The notes under the pieces: model-generated
Database searches by the model: none
The model's input: the letters and a program-made list of their open reading frames with translations, nothing else
Told to the model about the DNA's origin: nothing
Made by a program: the position numbers and the translations under genes
Assembly (NCBI RefSeq): GCF_900106525.1
Contig: NZ_FNOG01000004.1
Location: 457,286 to 521,285 of the forward strand
Length of the DNA: 64,000 nt
Origin: Lysobacter enzymogenes
Lineage (GTDB): Bacteria; Pseudomonadota; Gammaproteobacteria; Xanthomonadales; Xanthomonadaceae
Direction of reading: 5' to 3'
In this document: piece after piece, positions 38,481 to 47,585 of the stretch
Layout of the letters: every line of letters begins with the position of its first letter
Numbering within the stretch: the stretch's first letter is position 1

Positions 38481-38506
38481 GCGGGCGGCGCGTCGGCGCC
38501 GCCCGC
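38481..38506 (+). promoter_or_regulatory. Strong hairpin in the rnk leader
   Basis: A perfect 11-bp stem (38481-38491 with 38496-38506), GTCG loop, followed by TCTTGCTTTGG and then the rnk start 19 bp later. A possible -10 TATGGT lies at 38459-38464. The hairpin would form in the 5' leader and could act as an attenuator or protect the mRNA. The rest of the 38037-38525 gap shows no gene. Confidence 0.5.
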
Positions 38507-38525
38507 TCTTGCTTTGGAGCCTGCC

Positions 38526-38963
38526 ATGAACGAGCGTCACCTGCCCCACCCCTCCGGCCTGCCGCCGCCGCTGATCGTCTCGCGCCTGGATTGCGAGCGC
38601 CTGGAAGCCTTGCTGGAAACCCCGCAGGCCGCCGGCCTGGACACCAGCGGCCTGCGCCGCGAACTCGACCGCGCCGAACTGCGCGAACCGGCGCAGATGC
38701 CGGACGACGTCATCACCATGAATTCGGTGATCCGCTTCCTCGACGAGGACAGCGGCGAAGAGCGCGAAGCCGCGCTGGTCTACCCGCGCGACGCCGACGG
38801 CAGCGCGCAACGCATCTCGATCCTGGCCCCGGTCGGCAGCGCCCTGCTCGGCCTGCGCATCGGCGCGAGCATCCAGTGGCCGCTGCCGGGCGGACGCAAC
38901 ACCTCGCTGCGGGTGCTGGCGCTGCGCTACCAGCCCGAAGCCGCCGGCGACCTGCATCGCTAA
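38526..38963 (+). CDS. rnk: Nucleoside diphosphate kinase regulator (Rnk/GreA-B family)
   Basis: A 145-residue protein with an N-terminal helical arm (RLDCERLEALLETPQ) and a C-terminal FKBP-like GreA/GreB domain (PDDVITMNSVIRFLDEDSGEE, ISILAPVGSALLGLRIGASIQWPLPGG). Rnk proteins bind RNA polymerase but lack the acidic tip that stimulates cleavage. TTGGAGCCTGCC before ATG gives the ribosome-binding site. Length agrees with the family (about 135-150). Confidence 0.9.
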   Translation: MNERHLPHPSGLPPPLIVSRLDCERLEALLETPQAAGLDTSGLRRELDRAELREPAQMPDDVITMNSVIRFLDEDSGEEREAALVYPRDADGSAQRISILAPVGSALLGLRIGASIQWPLPGGRNTSLRVLALRYQPEAAGDLHR

Positions 38964-39053
38964 GCGCGCGTTGAGCGCCGATGCCGCGCGATGAAGCCGG
39001 GTCGGCGCCGCGCGCGAAGCAATCCGGCGCTGCCGGAGACTGTAGAACCCCAC

Positions 39054-39204
39054 ACTCCGTCATTCCGGCGAAAGCCGGAACCCATTTTGCTTTTGCTGCT
39101 GCCACCGCTGCTCTGCAGGCGATGTTTCTTGGCTGATCGAGAAACGCGGTCAACAGCAAAGGCAAACGCAAAATGGGTTCCGGCTTTCGCCGGAATGACG
39201 GAGT
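39054..39204. repeat. 151-bp inverted repeat with perfect 37-bp ends
   Basis: Left arm 39054-39090 and right arm 39168-39204 are perfect inverted copies starting ACTCCGTCATTCCGGCG. This is the better preserved relative of 8334-8447. No coding capacity in between. It has the look of a miniature inverted-repeat element, or of a dispersed extragenic palindrome. Confidence 0.85.
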
Positions 39205-39256
39205 CGGGAGGGGCGGCAGGCGGGAGGCGATGCAGCCGCGCACGCAGCCGCCGGCG

Positions 39257-40666
39257 CTACGCCGCCGGCGGGGCCAGGCTGAAGCCGACCGTGGTCTGGC
39301 CGTCGCCGCTGGCGGCGAACACACTGCCGCCGTGCAACGAGGCGATCGCCTTGACGATCGACAGGCCCAGGCCGTGATGGCGTTCGCCGCCGTGCTCGCG
39401 CGCGGCGTCGACGCGGTAGAAGCGGTCGAACATCCGCGCCAGGTGCTGCGGCTCCACGCTCTTGCCGTGGTTGCGCACCGCCACGCTGGCGCCGTTGCCG
39501 CAGTCGCCGGCCGCGCCGTCGCCGCCGCGCACTTCCACCACGATCTCCGAACCCGGCGCGGCGTGCTGCACCGCGTTGTGCAGCAGGTTGGTCATCGCCC
39601 GGCGGAACAGCGAGGTGTCGATCCAGGCGTCGGCGGCGCCGTCGATGCGCAGGCGCATGCCGGCCTCTTCCAGCAGGTATTCGAGGAATTCGCCGGTCTT
39701 GGCCACTTCCGTCGCCAGCGGCACGCAGACCCGGTCCAGGGCGATGTCGCCCTGCCCCGCGCGCGAGAGGAACAGCATGTCGTTGACGATGCCGCGCATG
39801 CGCTCGAGCTCTTCCAGGTTCGAGGTCAGCACTTCGGTCAAGCGCTGCGCCTCGCGCGGGCGCTGCAGCGCGACCTGGGTCTGGCCCATGAGGTTGGTCA
39901 GCGGCGTGCGCAGCTCGTGGGCGACATCGGCGTTGAACGCTTCCAGCCGGGTGTAGGCGGCTTCCAGGCGGTCGAGCGCGCCGTTGAACGCGTCGGTCAG
40001 CCGGCCCAGTTCCGGCGGCAGGTCGGTCGGTTGCAGGCGCTGCGACAGCTTGCTCGGGCTCAGCCGCTGCGCTTGCTCCGACAAGCGCTGCAGCGGGCGC
40101 AGGCCGACCCGGGCGATCCAGTGCCCGAGCAGCGCCACCAGCGCGGCGCCGCCCAGGCCGAGCGCGACCAGGGCGAAGGCGAAGCTGCGCAGCGCGGCGC
40201 GATAAGGCTGCGAATCGATCGCCACCCACACCTGCACCGACGGCCGCTCGCCCTTGGCCGGGATCGCCTGCGCCAGCACCCGGTACGGCGCGTCGCTGTC
40301 GTCCAGCCACAGCCGGCCCATGCCGCGGTCGGCGGCGCCGCGCGCGGCCTCGACTTGCGGCGCGGCCGGGCCGATCCGGAACAGATCGCTGTCGCTCCAG
40401 GCCCAGACCTTGGTGCTGCGGTCGCTGGAGACCATGCTCTCGACCTTGTCCTCGACCTTGTGCCAACGCTCGCGCAGGTCGCAGGCGCCGACGCTGCCGG
40501 CGACGTAGCGCAGTTTGGTTTCCAGCTCGGCGTGCTGATAGCGCACGATCTGGGTCTGCAGCACCTGATACAGCGCGACGCCGACCAGGGCGAACACCAG
40601 CAGCGCGGCGCCGGCGAACATCGCCGCCAGGCGCCGGGCGATCGGCAGCTCGCGCCACGGCGTCAC
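39257..40666 (-). CDS. cusS: CusS-type heavy-metal sensor histidine kinase
   Basis: A 469-residue inner-membrane kinase of the heavy-metal-sensing family. Two membrane segments (about 12-34 and 165-190) around a periplasmic domain rich in Asp/Arg/Trp, HAMP, DHp AFNADVAHELRTPLTNLMGQTQVAL, N-box MTNLLHNAVQHA, and HGLGLSIVKAIASLHGG. Starts with GTG overlapping the stop of the response regulator (GTGA). No CusCFBA efflux or copper oxidase genes adjoin, so targets lie elsewhere. Confidence 0.88.
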   Translation of the reverse strand: MTPWRELPIARRLAAMFAGAALLVFALVGVALYQVLQTQIVRYQHAELETKLRYVAGSVGACDLRERWHKVEDKVESMVSSDRSTKVWAWSDSDLFRIGPAAPQVEAARGAADRGMGRLWLDDSDAPYRVLAQAIPAKGERPSVQVWVAIDSQPYRAALRSFAFALVALGLGGAALVALLGHWIARVGLRPLQRLSEQAQRLSPSKLSQRLQPTDLPPELGRLTDAFNGALDRLEAAYTRLEAFNADVAHELRTPLTNLMGQTQVALQRPREAQRLTEVLTSNLEELERMRGIVNDMLFLSRAGQGDIALDRVCVPLATEVAKTGEFLEYLLEEAGMRLRIDGAADAWIDTSLFRRAMTNLLHNAVQHAAPGSEIVVEVRGGDGAAGDCGNGASVAVRNHGKSVEPQHLARMFDRFYRVDAAREHGGERHHGLGLSIVKAIASLHGGSVFAASGDGQTTVGFSLAPPAA

Positions 40667-41367
40667 GCCGGCGACCTCGCGCTGCCGGCGTCCTCGTCCT
40701 CGCGCGTTTCCAGCACATAGCCCATGCCGCGCACGGTGTGCAGCAGCTTGCTGCGGAACGGGCCGTCGATCTTGGCGCGCAAGCGCTTGATCGCCACCTC
40801 GACCACGTTGGTGTTGCTGTCGAAGTTGATGTCCCACACCTGCGCGGCGATCACCGTCTTGGACAGGATCTGGCCGCGGCGCTGGGCCAGCAGCGCGAGC
40901 AGGGCGAATTCCTTGCCGGTCAGGTCCAGGCGGTTGCCGTCGCGGAAGGCGCGGCGCGCGATCAGGTTGATCTGCAGGTCGCCGATGCTCAGTTCGGTCG
41001 GCTCCTGTTGGCGGCCGCGCCGCACCAGCGCCTGCAGCCGCGCCAGCAGTTCGATGAAGGAGAAGGGTTTCACCAGGTAATCGTCGGCGCCGGCGCCCAG
41101 GCCGTGCACGCGGTCGTCGATGCGGTCGCGCGCGGTCAGCATGATCACCGGGGTCTGTTTGCGCAGGCGCAGCTCGCGCAGCACGCTGAAGCCGTCCAGG
41201 CCGGGCAGCATCACGTCGAGCACGATCACGTCGTAGTCGAACTCGCGCGCCAGGTGCAGGCCGTTGTTGCCGTCGCGCGCCACGTCCACGCTCCAGCCCT
41301 GCTCGGCCAGGCCGTCGCGCAGGTAATCGGCGGTCTTGGCTTCGTCTTCGACGATCAACAACTTCAT
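40663..41367 (-). CDS. cusR: CusR/CopR-type heavy-metal response regulator
   Basis: A 234-residue OmpR-family regulator: receiver with VEDEAKTADYLRDGLAEQGW, the family-typical start of copper regulators, phosphoacceptor VIVLDVMLPGLDG, MLTARD and VKPFSFIELLARL. The C-terminal winged helix has LTGKEFALLALLAQRRGQILSKTVIA, VWDINFDSNTNVVEVAIKRLRAKID and VRGMGYVLE. The INFDSNTNVV segment is characteristic of CusR/CopR/CzcR. Coupled with the sensor gene. A CusR-box-like sequence lies 244 bp upstream. Confidence 0.92.
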   Translation of the reverse strand: MKLLIVEDEAKTADYLRDGLAEQGWSVDVARDGNNGLHLAREFDYDVIVLDVMLPGLDGFSVLRELRLRKQTPVIMLTARDRIDDRVHGLGAGADDYLVKPFSFIELLARLQALVRRGRQQEPTELSIGDLQINLIARRAFRDGNRLDLTGKEFALLALLAQRRGQILSKTVIAAQVWDINFDSNTNVVEVAIKRLRAKIDGPFRSKLLHTVRGMGYVLETREDEDAGSARSPA

Positions 41368-41610
41368 GGCGGGCGGTGGCTGCGGACGGGGCCTGCGGTC
41401 ATCCTAACCCCGCCGCGGCCCGGCGCCGGCGCGCGCAGGTGCGGCAGGCGGGCGGAAGGGCTGCGTTCGGGCATGGGCGGCGTCCTGGACGGCGCGGGAA
41501 AAAGGAAGGCGGCGCCTCGCTCGACGCGCCGCCCATGGCCTGCGAGGGGAGGACGCGGGCCATGGGCGGCACTGTAGGCGCGCGGCGCCTACGCCACGCT
41601 GTCGCCGCGC

Positions 41611-41624
41611 TGACAAATTCGTCA
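41611..41624. promoter_or_regulatory. CusR/CopR box-like operator
   Basis: TGACAAATTCGTCA differs at one base from the palindrome TGACAANNTTGTCA known for CusR/PcoR/CopR-type regulators. It sits in the divergent gap between the CusR-like gene and the hypothetical gene at 41759. Autoregulation is plausible. Confidence 0.55.
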
Positions 41625-41708
41625 GTTGCGCCGCTGCGCGCGGGCGCCGCGGTTGCGAACTGGGTTGCAAGAACGCGCAGGCGCCGGCGGCGGCATCGGC
41701 GGCTGCGC

Positions 41709-41714
41709 TAGCAT
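41709..41714 (+). promoter_or_regulatory. Possible -10 of the 41759 gene
   Basis: TAGCAT lies 45 bp before the start and matches the form seen in front of the Cys-rich gene family at 58.8-61.7 kb. Confidence 0.4.
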
Positions 41715-41758
41715 CGGCGCATCCCCCGCCGCCCCGTCGCAGGAACGACCCACCGCGC

Positions 41759-42328
41759 ATGACCGCGAACCCTCCGCCCTCGCGCGCCCCGGCCTGGCAG
41801 GTCGACGCGGCGCTGATCGTCGATGCGGTGTTCGAATCCGACGGCCTCCTGCACGCCTGGGCGCGTCTGCCCGATGCGACCTGGCGCGCGCTGGCGCCGG
41901 TGCTGGCCGGGCGCTACGACCGCATCGGCTTCGGCTTCGGTTTCGGCATCCGCCTCGGCGCGGGCAGCGAGGACTTCCTGCGCAGCGGCATCGCCCGTAC
42001 GCTGGAACTGGACGCGGCGCAAGCGCTGCCGGCGACCGAAATCGACGGCGAACGCTACGACCTGCAGGTCTGCGACTTCAACGCCTACACCGCGTATCTG
42101 CTCGGCCGCACCGGCTTCAACCACTGGCATAGCACCGACCCGGAACTGTGCGCGGACGAGCTGTGCTTCTTCCGCGAGGGCCGGATCGAACTGCTGGCGC
42201 AGCCGTGGAATTCGATGCTGCGGCTGTTCTCGGTCGAACACCGTTTTCTGCAGGACATCGAGGCCGCGCACCCGCGCTTCGCCGGCGCGGTCTACGTCAG
42301 CGAAAACGGCCGCCTGCGCGGGGTGTGA
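41759..42328 (+). CDS. Conserved-looking cytosolic protein of unknown function
   Basis: 189 residues, no signal peptide or membrane segment. It begins with Pro-rich MTANPPPSRAP and carries several ordered segments (DRIGFGFGFGIRLGAGSEDFLRSG, LQVCDFNAYTAYLLGRTGFNHWHSTDPELC, LFSVEHRFLQDIEAAHPRFAGAVYVSENGRLRGV) with coherent codon use. I do not recognise a family. AGGA lies about 14 bp before the ATG. It is divergent from the metal-responsive regulator and converges with the cyclotransferase gene with 18 bp between stops. Confidence 0.75.
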   Translation: MTANPPPSRAPAWQVDAALIVDAVFESDGLLHAWARLPDATWRALAPVLAGRYDRIGFGFGFGIRLGAGSEDFLRSGIARTLELDAAQALPATEIDGERYDLQVCDFNAYTAYLLGRTGFNHWHSTDPELCADELCFFREGRIELLAQPWNSMLRLFSVEHRFLQDIEAAHPRFAGAVYVSENGRLRGV

Positions 42329-42346
42329 GGCGCGGCGCTTGCCGGA

Positions 42347-43174
42347 TCAGCGCTTGCCGGGCTTGGCCGGCGGCACCAGTTCGATCTGGAACAGGTCCGG
42401 CCACAGCTTGCCGGTCACGAACAGGCGGTCGCCCTGGGCGTCGTAGGCGATGCCGTTGAGCACGTCGGCGCCGCGGCCGCCGCTGCCGTGCTGGCGCAAC
42501 AGGCCGGACAGGTCGATCCACCCGCGCACTTGCCCGGTCTTGGGGTCGATGCGGGCGATGCGGTCGCTCTGCCAGACGTTGGCGTAGATCTCGCCCTTGA
42601 CCCACTCCAGTTCGTTGAGCTGGTCGATGGCGCGGCCCTGGTCGCGGACCTGGATGCGCGAGCGCTCGCGCAGCGTGGCCGGGTCGAGCAGGCGGATCTG
42701 CGCGCTGCCGTCGCTCATGTAGATCGTGTCGGCCGAACGGGTCAGGCCCCAGCCCTCGCCCGGGTATTGGAAGGTGCCGGCGAAGGAGAAATCGGCGCGG
42801 TTGAGCACGTAGCCGGCGCCGTTGGTCCAGCTCAGCACCAGCAGCTGATCGCCGCGGTCGGTCATCCCTTCGCCGAACACCTCGTCCGGCAGCGCCGTGC
42901 GCTGCAGCACCCGGCCGCTGGCCAGCTCGACCTTGCGCACCGAGGAATGGCCGTTGAGGCCGGTGCTCTCGTACAGAAAGCCGTCCTTCCAGATCAGGCC
43001 CTGGGTGAAGGCCTGCGGATCGTGCGGATGGCGCGCGATCACCTTGTAGGAATACACCGGCGCGGCGGCGGCGGCGGCGTGCGGCGCGGCCGGCGTCGGC
43101 GCGCAGGCGCTGGCGAGGGCCGCGGTCAACGCGGCGACGGCGAACGGATGCAGGCAAGGACGACGCTGGGGCAT
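42347..43174 (-). CDS. Glutaminyl-peptide cyclotransferase, exported
   Basis: A 275-residue beta-propeller enzyme of the plant/bacterial glutaminyl cyclase type (PF05096-like), which converts N-terminal Gln of peptides to pyroglutamate. Signatures: [77 protein letters not shown], and [25 protein letters not shown]-terminal signal sequence ending near ASACAP, possibly a lipoprotein. ATG at 43174. Such enzymes act in the periplasm; peptide substrates are unknown. Confidence 0.88.
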   Translation of the reverse strand: MPQRRPCLHPFAVAALTAALASACAPTPAAPHAAAAAAPVYSYKVIARHPHDPQAFTQGLIWKDGFLYESTGLNGHSSVRKVELASGRVLQRTALPDEVFGEGMTDRGDQLLVLSWTNGAGYVLNRADFSFAGTFQYPGEGWGLTRSADTIYMSDGSAQIRLLDPATLRERSRIQVRDQGRAIDQLNELEWVKGEIYANVWQSDRIARIDPKTGQVRGWIDLSGLLRQHGSGGRGADVLNGIAYDAQGDRLFVTGKLWPDLFQIELVPPAKPGKR

Positions 43175-43252
43175 GGGCGGGTTCCGGGAGCCAAGGCGGC
43201 AGAATACCTTGGGCCATGGCTCGGCGACTGCCTCGCCCAGGCGCCAGGGCTC

Positions 43253-43339
43253 TTGTGGGAGGGGCTTCAGCCCCGATGCCCTCCGCTCAGGTCGCGGCGA
43301 TCTGGCACAAGAGCTTCGGGGCTGAAGCCCCTCCCACAA
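43253..43339. repeat. Inverted repeat GTGGGAGGGGCTTCAGCC family
   Basis: Arms 43253-43276 and 43316-43339 are perfect inverted copies of 24 bp separated by 39 bp. This is a third dispersed repeat family in the window, placed in the 284-bp gap before parC. Confidence 0.85.
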
Positions 43340-43458
43340 AGGCTGCGAGCCCCTCGCGTCGCCGCCGGCCGCCCCGCCGCCTTCACCCCCGTCGCACCCC
43401 CTGCGACCTGCTCCCGGGTAGAATCCGGGCCTGTGCCCCACCCGGTTGCCAGTTTCAG

Positions 43459-45702
43459 ATGACAGATTCCGTACGTACGGCGTTCCACGGCTTCGAACAG
43501 ATCCCGCTGCGCGAATACGCCGAACGCGCCTACCTGGACTACTCGATGTACGTGGTCCTGGACCGCGCCCTGCCGTTCCTGGGCGACGGCCTCAAGCCGG
43601 TGCAGCGCCGCATCGTCTACGCCATGAGCGAGCTGGGCCTGAACGCCCAGTCCAAGCCGAAGAAGTCCGCGCGCACCGTGGGCGATGTGATCGGCAAATA
43701 CCATCCGCACGGCGACAGCGCCTGCTACGAGGCGATGGTGTTGATGGCGCAGCCGTTCTCCTACCGCTATCCGCTGGTCGAAGGCCAGGGCAACTTCGGT
43801 TCCAGCGACGATCCCAAGTCGTTCGCGGCGATGCGCTACACCGAGTCCAAGCTGACCCCGATCGCCGAGGTGCTGCTGGGCGAGCTCGGCCAGGGCACGG
43901 TCGACTGGACCCCGAACTTCGACGGCACCCTGGAAGAGCCGACCTGGATGCCGGCGCGGCTGCCGCACCTGCTGCTCAACGGCACCACCGGCATCGCCGT
44001 GGGCATGGCCACCGACGTGCCGCCGCACAACTTGAACGAAGTGGTCAGCGCCTGCGTGCGCCTGCTCGACGATCCCGACGCGACCACGCGCGATCTGTGC
44101 GAGCACGTGCTCGGCCCGGACTACCCGACCACGGCCGAGATCATCACCCCGCGCGCCGACCTGCTGCAGATGTACGAAACCGGCCTGGGCAGCGTGCGCG
44201 CCCGCGCCGTGTTCGAGAAGGACGGCGCCAACCTGGTCATCACCGCCCTGCCCTACCAGACCTCGCCGGGCAAGGTGATCGAGCAGATCGCCAGCCAGAT
44301 GCGGGCCAAGAAACTGCCGTGGCTGGAAGACATCCGCGACGAGTCCGACCACGCCAATCCGACCCGGATCGTGCTGGTGCCGCGCTCCAACCGCGTCGAT
44401 GCCGATCAGTTGATGGGCCATCTGTTCGCCACCACCGACCTGGAACGCAGCTTCCGCGTCAACTTCAACGTGATCGGCCTGGACGGCCGCCCGCAGGTCA
44501 AGGGCCTGAGGGCGTTCCTGAGCGAGTGGCTGAGCTTCCGCGCCGACACCGTCACCCGCCGCCTGAATCACCGGCTGGAGAAGGTCGAGCGCCGCCTGCA
44601 CCTGTTGCAGGGTTTGCTGGTCGCGTTCCTCAACCTCGACGAAGTCATCCGCATCATCCGCAGCGAGGACGAACCGCGTCCGGTGCTGATGAAGCGCTTC
44701 GACCTCACCGAAGAGCAGACCGACTACATCCTGGAAACCCGCCTGCGCCAGCTGGCGCGGCTGGAAGAGATGAAGATCCGCGGCGAGCAGGCCGAGCTGG
44801 AGAAGGAGCGCGAACAGCTGATCGCGACCCTCGCCAGCAAGGCCAAGCTCAAGAAGCTGATCAAGGACGAACTGCTGGCCGACGCCAAGAAGTTCGGCGA
44901 CGCCCGCCGCTCGCCGCTGGTGTCGCGCAATGCGGCGCAGGCGCTGTCGGAAACCGAACTGGTCGCCAGCGAACCGATGACCGTGGTGGTCAGCGAAAAG
45001 GGCTGGGTGCGCGCGGCCAAGGGTCATGAGATCGACGCGTCCACCCTGAGTTACCGCGACGGCGACGGCCTGCTCGCGGCCGTGCGCGGGCGCAGCACCC
45101 AGCAGGTCGCGTTCCTGGATTCGACCGGCCGCGCCTACTCGGCGCTGATCCACGGCCTGCCGTCGGCGCGCGGCAACGGCGAGCCGCTGACCGGGCGCTT
45201 CTCGCCGGCCGCGGGCGCGTCGTTCCAGGCGTTGGCGGCGGGCGACAACGACATGCGCTTCGTTCTAGGCAGCAGTCATGGCTACGGCTTCGTCACCCGC
45301 TTCGAAAACCTCACCGGCCGCAACAAGGCCGGCAAGGCGATGCTGTCGCTGACCCCGAACGCCAAGGTGCTGCAACCGGCGCAGATCGGCGACGTCGAAC
45401 AAGACCGCGTGGTCGCGGTGACCAACGTCGGCCACCTGCTCGCGTTCCCGGTGGCCGAGCTGCCGGAGCTCGACAAGGGCAAGGGCAACAAGATCATCGA
45501 TATTCCGAAGGCCAAGCTCGGCACCGAGCGCGTGGTTGCGGTGGCGGTGGTCGCGCCGGGACAAACGCTGAGCGTGAAGTCGGGAGCGCGGACGATGAGC
45601 CTGTCGTTCAAGGATCTCGACACGTACCTCGGCGCGCGCGCGACTCGCGGCGGGTTGTTGCCGCGCGGGTGGCAGAAGGTGGAAGGGTTGGCGGTCGAGT
45701 AA
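43459..45702 (+). CDS. parC: DNA topoisomerase IV subunit A
   Basis: A 747-residue subunit that cuts and rejoins DNA to decatenate daughter chromosomes. It has the N-terminal winged-helix and tower domains with active-site Tyr in [10 protein letters not shown]. The quinolone-resistance region [15 protein letters not shown] has Ser and Glu at the usual resistance positions, a wild-type pattern. A coiled neck ([19 protein letters not shown]) and a C-terminal beta-pinwheel ending [15 protein letters not shown] follow. ATG at 43459, just after a promoter-like GTAGAAT at 43415-43424. No parE nearby. Confidence 0.97.
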   Translation: MTDSVRTAFHGFEQIPLREYAERAYLDYSMYVVLDRALPFLGDGLKPVQRRIVYAMSELGLNAQSKPKKSARTVGDVIGKYHPHGDSACYEAMVLMAQPFSYRYPLVEGQGNFGSSDDPKSFAAMRYTESKLTPIAEVLLGELGQGTVDWTPNFDGTLEEPTWMPARLPHLLLNGTTGIAVGMATDVPPHNLNEVVSACVRLLDDPDATTRDLCEHVLGPDYPTTAEIITPRADLLQMYETGLGSVRARAVFEKDGANLVITALPYQTSPGKVIEQIASQMRAKKLPWLEDIRDESDHANPTRIVLVPRSNRVDADQLMGHLFATTDLERSFRVNFNVIGLDGRPQVKGLRAFLSEWLSFRADTVTRRLNHRLEKVERRLHLLQGLLVAFLNLDEVIRIIRSEDEPRPVLMKRFDLTEEQTDYILETRLRQLARLEEMKIRGEQAELEKEREQLIATLASKAKLKKLIKDELLADAKKFGDARRSPLVSRNAAQALSETELVASEPMTVVVSEKGWVRAAKGHEIDASTLSYRDGDGLLAAVRGRSTQQVAFLDSTGRAYSALIHGLPSARGNGEPLTGRFSPAAGASFQALAAGDNDMRFVLGSSHGYGFVTRFENLTGRNKAGKAMLSLTPNAKVLQPAQIGDVEQDRVVAVTNVGHLLAFPVAELPELDKGKGNKIIDIPKAKLGTERVVAVAVVAPGQTLSVKSGARTMSLSFKDLDTYLGARATRGGLLPRGWQKVEGLAVE

Positions 45703-45816
45703 GGCCGCCGCCACTGCGCGGCTGGCCCGGTACGCCGGCCCAGCCGCGAGTTGTTTGCCGCAACGCCGCGGCGCCAGCTTCGCATCTCGTATCTCGATCG
45801 CCGGGGCAAGCAGCCG

Positions 45817-46314
45817 ATGAGAAAGTACCTGGATGGTTTTTTCGGCGTGCTTGCCTTGTGCGGCTTCGCAGCGAGCTTGATCGTGCACTTGCGCACGTTC
45901 TGGGGTTACACCCTGGACCTGCCCGGCGGCCAACATCTGCTCGCGCTCGCCCTGCCCGTGGTATTCGCACCGTTGGTGCTCGAGACCTACCGCATCCCGC
46001 CCGAACAACGCAACATCGTTGGACTGCCCGGCAAACTGCCCCGGTGGGCGGTCGCCGTCGTCATCGCAGTGTCGGTGTATGCCGGGCTCAACTTTCTTGT
46101 GAATGTCGCGTCCAACGGCTCGCCCGTCGTTTCCGACGGCAGGTATGTGCTGCAGGAGCATGGGCGCGTGATTCGGGAACTCACCGCGCAACAGTACCGC
46201 GAGGCGATAGTGAGACAGGTCCGCGGGTTCAGTGGGCACATGCTGCCGTTCTATCTGGCACCGGCGATTTGGTTCTTGTTCGCCAAGAGGGCGCAGCGCC
46301 CCGTTGTCGGTTGA
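45817..46314 (+). CDS. Small integral membrane protein, unknown
   Basis: 165 residues with about four hydrophobic segments: 7-27, 43-60, 77-98 and 142-158. A moderately polar loop with YVLQEHGRVIRELTAQQYREA lies between the last two and probably faces the periplasm. No family recognised. An in-frame longer start at 45751 is less likely since ATG at 45817 begins directly before the first membrane segment. AT-richer than its neighbours, which hints at recent arrival or relaxed selection. Confidence 0.7.
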   Translation: MRKYLDGFFGVLALCGFAASLIVHLRTFWGYTLDLPGGQHLLALALPVVFAPLVLETYRIPPEQRNIVGLPGKLPRWAVAVVIAVSVYAGLNFLVNVASNGSPVVSDGRYVLQEHGRVIRELTAQQYREAIVRQVRGFSGHMLPFYLAPAIWFLFAKRAQRPVVG

Positions 46315-46603
46315 GGCGACGCTCTTCTATCGGCAGCGACTGCGCGCGTCTATCGGCCGCGGGCTCGACGGACCGAGCGCAGCTTGGCCGCATCCGCAGC
46401 GGCTTGACGGCTCCTCATGATTGGGCTCGCCGGAGCTTGCCGACTCTGGCGAGGCCGCCTTGCCTACCCTGCCCGAACGCTGCCGCTGGGCCGAACCATT
46501 CCATTTGCGCCAACCCGCGCAAGCGCGAGCGGACGTAGCCTGGGTGCACGCGCCGTCGGCGCGGCGCGGCGAGGCCGCGCACTGACATGGAGTGGAGACG
46601 GAT

Positions 46604-46777
46604 ATGAATCGCGAAAAAGCCGAACAGATCGCGGCGCATCTCGCCGCGGGGATGCTGGCCAGCGGGCAGTACGCCATGAGCGAGGACACCGGCGGCGACG
46701 CCGAGTTCGTCGCGTCCTTGTACAACGCCATCGTCGACAAGCTGGTCGCCGGGCGCGGCGGCGACGCCGGCGGCTGA
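46604..46777 (+). CDS. Putative 57-residue small protein
   Basis: A short gene with GGAGA 5 bp before ATG. The product MNREKAEQIAAHLAAGMLAS... continues to a SEDTGGDAEFVASLYNAIVDKLVAG helix and a Gly-rich end. Two amphipathic helices, no membrane segment, no Cys. Coding-like codon choice and a good ribosome-binding site argue it is real; no family recognised. The 289 bp before it hold no other gene that I can support. Confidence 0.55.
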   Translation: MNREKAEQIAAHLAAGMLASGQYAMSEDTGGDAEFVASLYNAIVDKLVAGRGGDAGG

Positions 46778-46882
46778 TCGGCGGCCGGCGCACGCAGGCG
46801 TTGCTTCTGCGCGCGTTTCCGCGCGGGCCGGCGGCTGAGGCGCCGGCCCGCGGGCGTGAATCGATCCGACGGTGCGGGCGGT

Positions 46883-47419
46883 TTACTGAATCGCGTCGCC
46901 GTAGCCGCAGCCGACCGTGACCCAGCCCGGCGCATAGCTCACATCGACCAGCACGCGCACGGTCTTGTCGGCGCCCAAGGGCTTGCGCGAGTCCATGCCC
47001 TTCCAGTCGTAAGTTTCCTTCATCGCTTCGAGGTCCGGGCGCGGCTTCATCCCGCCGATGCGCGCGGCCAGCGCTTCGCCGACCTTGATTTCCTGGCCTT
47101 CGGGCACCTTGAATGCCAGATGCATCTCCTTGCGGCTGGGGAAGTTGATGTAGGCCGAGTTCTCGCCCCAGGCCGACACCGGCTGCGCCGACTTCCACAG
47201 CATCAGCGCGGCCGAGCCGCCGTCGTCGCTCTGGGCGAAGCCGGCGAACTCCTCGGCATGGAGCTTCTGGTTGAACTGGGCGACCTGCTCGGCGCTGAGT
47301 TTGCATTCGACGAAATCGGCCAGCGCCTTGGCGGTGTCGTTCTGGGCCAGCGACGCCAGCGGCATCGCGGCGGCGCAGGCGACTGCGAGCGCAGCGATTC
47401 GGCGGATGTGGGTGGGCAT
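46883..47419 (-). CDS. Secreted protein of unknown function
   Basis: 178 residues with a signal peptide (RRIAALAVACAAAMPLASLAQ). The mature part reads NDTAKALADFVECKLSAEQVAQFNQKLHAEEFAGF, then a beta-rich region with NFPSRKEMHLAFKVPEGQEIKVGEA and a terminal VGCGYGDAIQ; the two Cys could pair. GGAGA lies just before the ATG at 47419, so this start is preferred over one 12 bp upstream. Family not recognised. Confidence 0.75.
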   Translation of the reverse strand: MPTHIRRIAALAVACAAAMPLASLAQNDTAKALADFVECKLSAEQVAQFNQKLHAEEFAGFAQSDDGGSAALMLWKSAQPVSAWGENSAYINFPSRKEMHLAFKVPEGQEIKVGEALAARIGGMKPRPDLEAMKETYDWKGMDSRKPLGADKTVRVLVDVSYAPGWVTVGCGYGDAIQ

Positions 47420-47585
47420 GTGACTCTCCATCGAGGTTGGGGGAAAAATTTTCGGATGCGCGCCGGCGGCGCGGCATCGTCGCGGCGAACGCGGGCATCG
47501 GGGTTCGGGCGAATTGAGCGCTGCGCCGCTCGGCGCAATGTCGACCTACTCATCGCCGCGGCGGCCGTCGCGCCGCGCGCAGGCT

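Noticed and set aside
43680-43740. Quinolone-resistance change in parC
   Set aside because: HGDSACYE shows the usual Ser and Glu; no resistance substitution visible.
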